This document shows, one piece after another, positions 61,905-64,000 of a stretch of DNA of 64,000 nucleotides (positions are counted from its first letter, which is position 1; each line of letters begins with the position of its first letter). The stretch covers positions 62,001 through 126,000 of the forward strand of contig UCCA01000002.1 of the NCBI GenBank assembly GCA_900470805.1. Direction: 5' to 3'. The position numbers and the translations under genes were made by a program. This stretch comes from Hyphomicrobiales bacterium (GTDB lineage: Bacteria > Pseudomonadota > Alphaproteobacteria > Rhizobiales > Rhizobiaceae). The notes under the pieces were generated by a model, which was not told the origin of the DNA, made no database searches, and saw nothing but the letters and a program-made list of their open reading frames with translations.

Positions 61905-63035
61905 TCAGGCGTGGGCTTTCCCGGCCGACGGCCGGGAAATGGTGGAAGCCGGCCGTGCATCCGGCGTATTGAAAAGAAACAGTGCTTCGGGAGCGACATG
62001 GACCTTGACGCTCTGACCAACCTCGAAGGCCCGCGGCGCGTCCGCCATGATTTCGCGGTCGCCGATCTTGACGGAATGGCGCCAGTGCCCACCGGGATAG
62101 CTGACAGCGGAAATCTCGCCGGCAAAGGTAATCCCGGGCGCTGCGATCGGTATGTCGGCTGAAAACAGCTGCGCGGCCTCGGGACGGAAACGCGCCTCAA
62201 GCGAGCCGGCGACGAGCGGCCGTCCCATCAACGCAACGTTTCCAGCCGCATTGGCCGGGCCGGCAGCTATTGCGAAGTCATCGCCCTCCAGAGCGCCGCT
62301 CAACGCCAAGACGTTCTCGGCGCCCATGAACGCGGCGACGAAGGCTGATGCCGGGCGGTTGTAGACGTCCTCGGGCGCGCCTTGCTGGGCAATGCGCCCG
62401 GCATTCATGATCACGATGCGATCGGCCATCACCATGGCCTCCTCGCGGTCATGGGTGACGTGGACGGCGGTGATGCCGAGCCGTTTCTGCAAAGCGCGCA
62501 ATTCGTGGCGCACCGTCAGCCTGATACGGGCATCAAGGTTCGACAAGGGCTCGTCGAGCAGCAGGATTTCGGGATCAACGGCCAATGCCCGCCCAAGAGC
62601 GACACGCTGGCGCTGGCCGCCGGACAGGGCCGCAGGCTTTCGCCCGCCAAGACCTTCAAGGCCAAGCAGCGACTGCATGGCCGCGACCCGCTCGGCGATC
62701 TCCGCCCGTGCCATGCGTTTGAGCTTCAGTCCGTAGCCGATATTCTGCGCCACCGTCATGTGTGGCCAAAGCGCGTAGGATTGGAAGACAAGCGCCATGC
62801 CGCGCTTGTCCGGCGGCAGTTGCGTGACGTCGCGTTTGTTGACGTTGACCGAGCCGGATGATGGCGAGATGAAACCGGCGAGCACGCGCAGCAGCGTGGT
62901 CTTGCCGCAGCCGGACGACCCGAGCAGTGCGACGAATTCGCCGCGTGCGATCGTCAACTCGATTTTGTCGAGGACCTGCGTTGAGCCGTAGCGGCAGGCA
63001 ACGCCTCGCAGTTCCAAAAACCCGTCACGGTCCAT
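61905..63035 (-). CDS. ABC transporter ATPase (PotA/FbpC-like)
   Basis: 376 residues, first gene of the importer operon, start preceded by GGAGG. Walker A is LLGSSGCGKTTLLR, the Q-loop lies in LVFQSYALWPHMTVAQNIGY, the signature in LSGGQRQRVALGRALA, Walker B is ILLLDEPLSNLD and the switch His is in VHVTHDREEAMVMAD. The C-terminal 130 residues form a TOBE regulatory barrel (VLALSGALEGDDFAIAAGP; RFRPEAAQLFSADIP). It drives import of the solute bound by the periplasmic protein encoded next. Order ATPase, binding protein, permease, permease. Confidence 0.94.
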   Translation of the reverse strand: MDRDGFLELRGVACRYGSTQVLDKIELTIARGEFVALLGSSGCGKTTLLRVLAGFISPSSGSVNVNKRDVTQLPPDKRGMALVFQSYALWPHMTVAQNIGYGLKLKRMARAEIAERVAAMQSLLGLEGLGGRKPAALSGGQRQRVALGRALAVDPEILLLDEPLSNLDARIRLTVRHELRALQKRLGITAVHVTHDREEAMVMADRIVIMNAGRIAQQGAPEDVYNRPASAFVAAFMGAENVLALSGALEGDDFAIAAGPANAAGNVALMGRPLVAGSLEARFRPEAAQLFSADIPIAAPGITFAGEISAVSYPGGHWRHSVKIGDREIMADAPRAFEVGQSVKVHVAPEALFLFNTPDARPASTISRPSAGKAHA

Positions 63036-63198
63036 TCAAACGCCTCCATTGCACGGGTGTGCAATCTGTTTCGGAGGTAAGTAGGACGTTTGTTTGACAG
63101 GCGGATGACAGCGCGGCGCGGATCAGGCGCGCCGAGCGAAATTATAGGTGCGAATGGCCGGAACGGCCTCTCGGCGTCCAGGCCTACTCGTGGGACGA

Positions 63199-64000
63199 TC
63201 AGTCTACGAACCGGCCGAGCGTCGCTCCCGCAGCAACGTAGCTGCCCTGGGCGGTGTCGATGCGGAAAACGCCGGCGCGGGGCGCTGTCACCTGCGTTTC
63301 CATCTTCATCGCTTCCATGATGGCGAGAAGATCACCTTTCTCCACACGCGCGCCGTCTTCGATTTTCCAAGCCTGTAGGGTGCCGGCGATCGGTGCCAGC
63401 AACGCTGCGGGGTCACTTGCAGTTTCGACCGTGCCCGTCGATGCGCTGGGCATCTTTGTGCTGAAACCGGAGAGGAGGGTGGCCGGGATTGCCAGTTCGT
63501 GACGCTTTCCGTCTATCTCGACGTGGGTGCGGATCAGGGAGGTGTCGGCGGCAGGCTCAGGTCGGGCCGTGGCCTCAAGCGTCGAGGCAAAGTCAGTCTC
63601 AATCCATCGGGTGTGGACCTTGAAACCATCCTCGCCAGTGAAGTCGCGATGATCAATCGCCGCCCGGTGGAACGGCAACACGGTGGCAATACCTTCGATG
63701 TTGAATTCTTCAAGCGCACGCCGGGCGCGGGCCAGCGCTTGTTCGCGGGTGGCGCCGGTGACGATCAGCTTGGCCATAAGAGAATCGAACGTGCCGGGCA
63801 CAGTCGAGCCGGAGACCACGCCGCTATCGAGGCGAATGCCGGGTCCTGCCGGCGCGTCGAAAGCGGTGATGGTTCCGGGAGTCGGCAGGAAGCCGCGGCC
63901 CGGGTCTTCGGCGTTGATGCGGAATTCGATCGAATGGCCGCGCGGCGCCGGCGTTTCGGTGACAAGCAATGGCAAGCCGTCAGCGATGCGAAACTGCTCG
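63199..64000 (-). CDS. Biotin-dependent acyl-CoA carboxylase alpha subunit (partial, N-terminus beyond window)
   Basis: The last 266 residues or so are visible; the 5' end lies outside the right edge. The start of the visible part (EQFRIADG then APRGHSIEFRINAEDP) is the end of a biotin carboxylase domain of the AccC/PccA/MccA type, with the hallmark GHSIEFRINAEDP. It continues through RLDSGVVSGSTVPGTFDSLM and REQALARARRALEEFNIEG. A linker leads to a biotinyl domain with biotinylation motif EAMKMET (Lys near residue 35 from the end). It carboxylates biotin with ATP and bicarbonate for an acyl-CoA such as acetyl-, propionyl- or 3-methylcrotonyl-CoA. The carboxyltransferase subunit is not in the window. 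Confidence 0.92.
   Translation of the reverse strand, partial: EQFRIADGLPLLVTETPAPRGHSIEFRINAEDPGRGFLPTPGTITAFDAPAGPGIRLDSGVVSGSTVPGTFDSLMAKLIVTGATREQALARARRALEEFNIEGIATVLPFHRAAIDHRDFTGEDGFKVHTRWIETDFASTLEATARPEPAADTSLIRTHVEIDGKRHELAIPATLLSGFSTKMPSASTGTVETASDPAALLAPIAGTLQAWKIEDGARVEKGDLLAIMEAMKMETQVTAPRAGVFRIDTAQGSYVAAGATLGRFVD

Overview
The window looks like a chromosomal (or chromid) segment of a member of the Rhizobiaceae (Rhizobium/Agrobacterium/Ensifer relatives). This rests on the high-GC coding style, a bcsN-bcsA cellulose gene pair of rhizobial type, DUF982-type small proteins, a perfect FixK/FNR box before a cyoABCD operon, an Irr-type iron control element, and two perfect matches to the alphaproteobacterial CtrA site TTAA-N7-TTAAC. 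No rRNA, tRNA, CRISPR array, insertion sequence or prophage was seen.

Layout. 1-3050 (minus): cellulose synthase BcsA (3' part missing at the window edge) and lipoprotein BcsN. 3709-8042 (plus): RND multidrug efflux adaptor and pump, closed by a strong terminator. 8199-10438: small secreted or hypothetical proteins. 10749-18031 (minus): a glutamate-synthase-like protein of 1836 aa overlapping a CysJ-like diflavin reductase. 18651-19592 (plus): a DapA-superfamily aldolase/lyase. 20051-25809 (minus): a tightly packed four-gene export operon (TolC-like outer-membrane lipoprotein, HlyD-type adaptor, GAF-like/HlyD adaptor, and an M50-metalloprotease/HlyD membrane protein). 26239-51426 (plus): one giant gene for an 8395-residue cadherin-like repeat surface protein, 39% of the window. 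51777-55872 (minus): cyoABCD quinol oxidase. 56317-58960 (plus): an iron-box-preceded Cys-rich small protein, a DUF982 protein and a GAF-GGDEF-EAL protein. 59019-63035 (minus): an ABC importer of the polyamine/iron type. 63199-64000 (minus): the C-terminal part of a biotin-dependent acyl-CoA carboxylase alpha subunit.

The most interesting system is the divergent pair formed by the export operon and the giant gene. The giant protein has no RTX repeats or recognisable type I secretion tail, and the exporter operon has no ABC ATPase. Instead the giant carries an N-terminal LExRxxFDAA motif followed by a DUF4347 domain. The exporter contains an M50-type HELGH protease with an N-terminal region that looks PqqD-like (the leader-binding fold of peptide-modification systems). 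I infer a dedicated secretion and processing route: leader recognition by the PqqD-like domain, cleavage by the M50 protease, passage through HlyD/TolC-like parts, and possibly further processing by DUF4347, whose putative catalytic cysteine appears to be the only cysteine in the protein.

A perfect CtrA-type site lies in the promoter region shared by the exporter and the giant, and another lies upstream of bcsN-bcsA. This suggests that two attachment functions (cellulose and giant adhesin) are tied to the cell cycle. BcsA has a PilZ domain that should bind cyclic di-GMP, and the window also encodes a GGDEF-EAL protein, in keeping with a biofilm/attachment theme.
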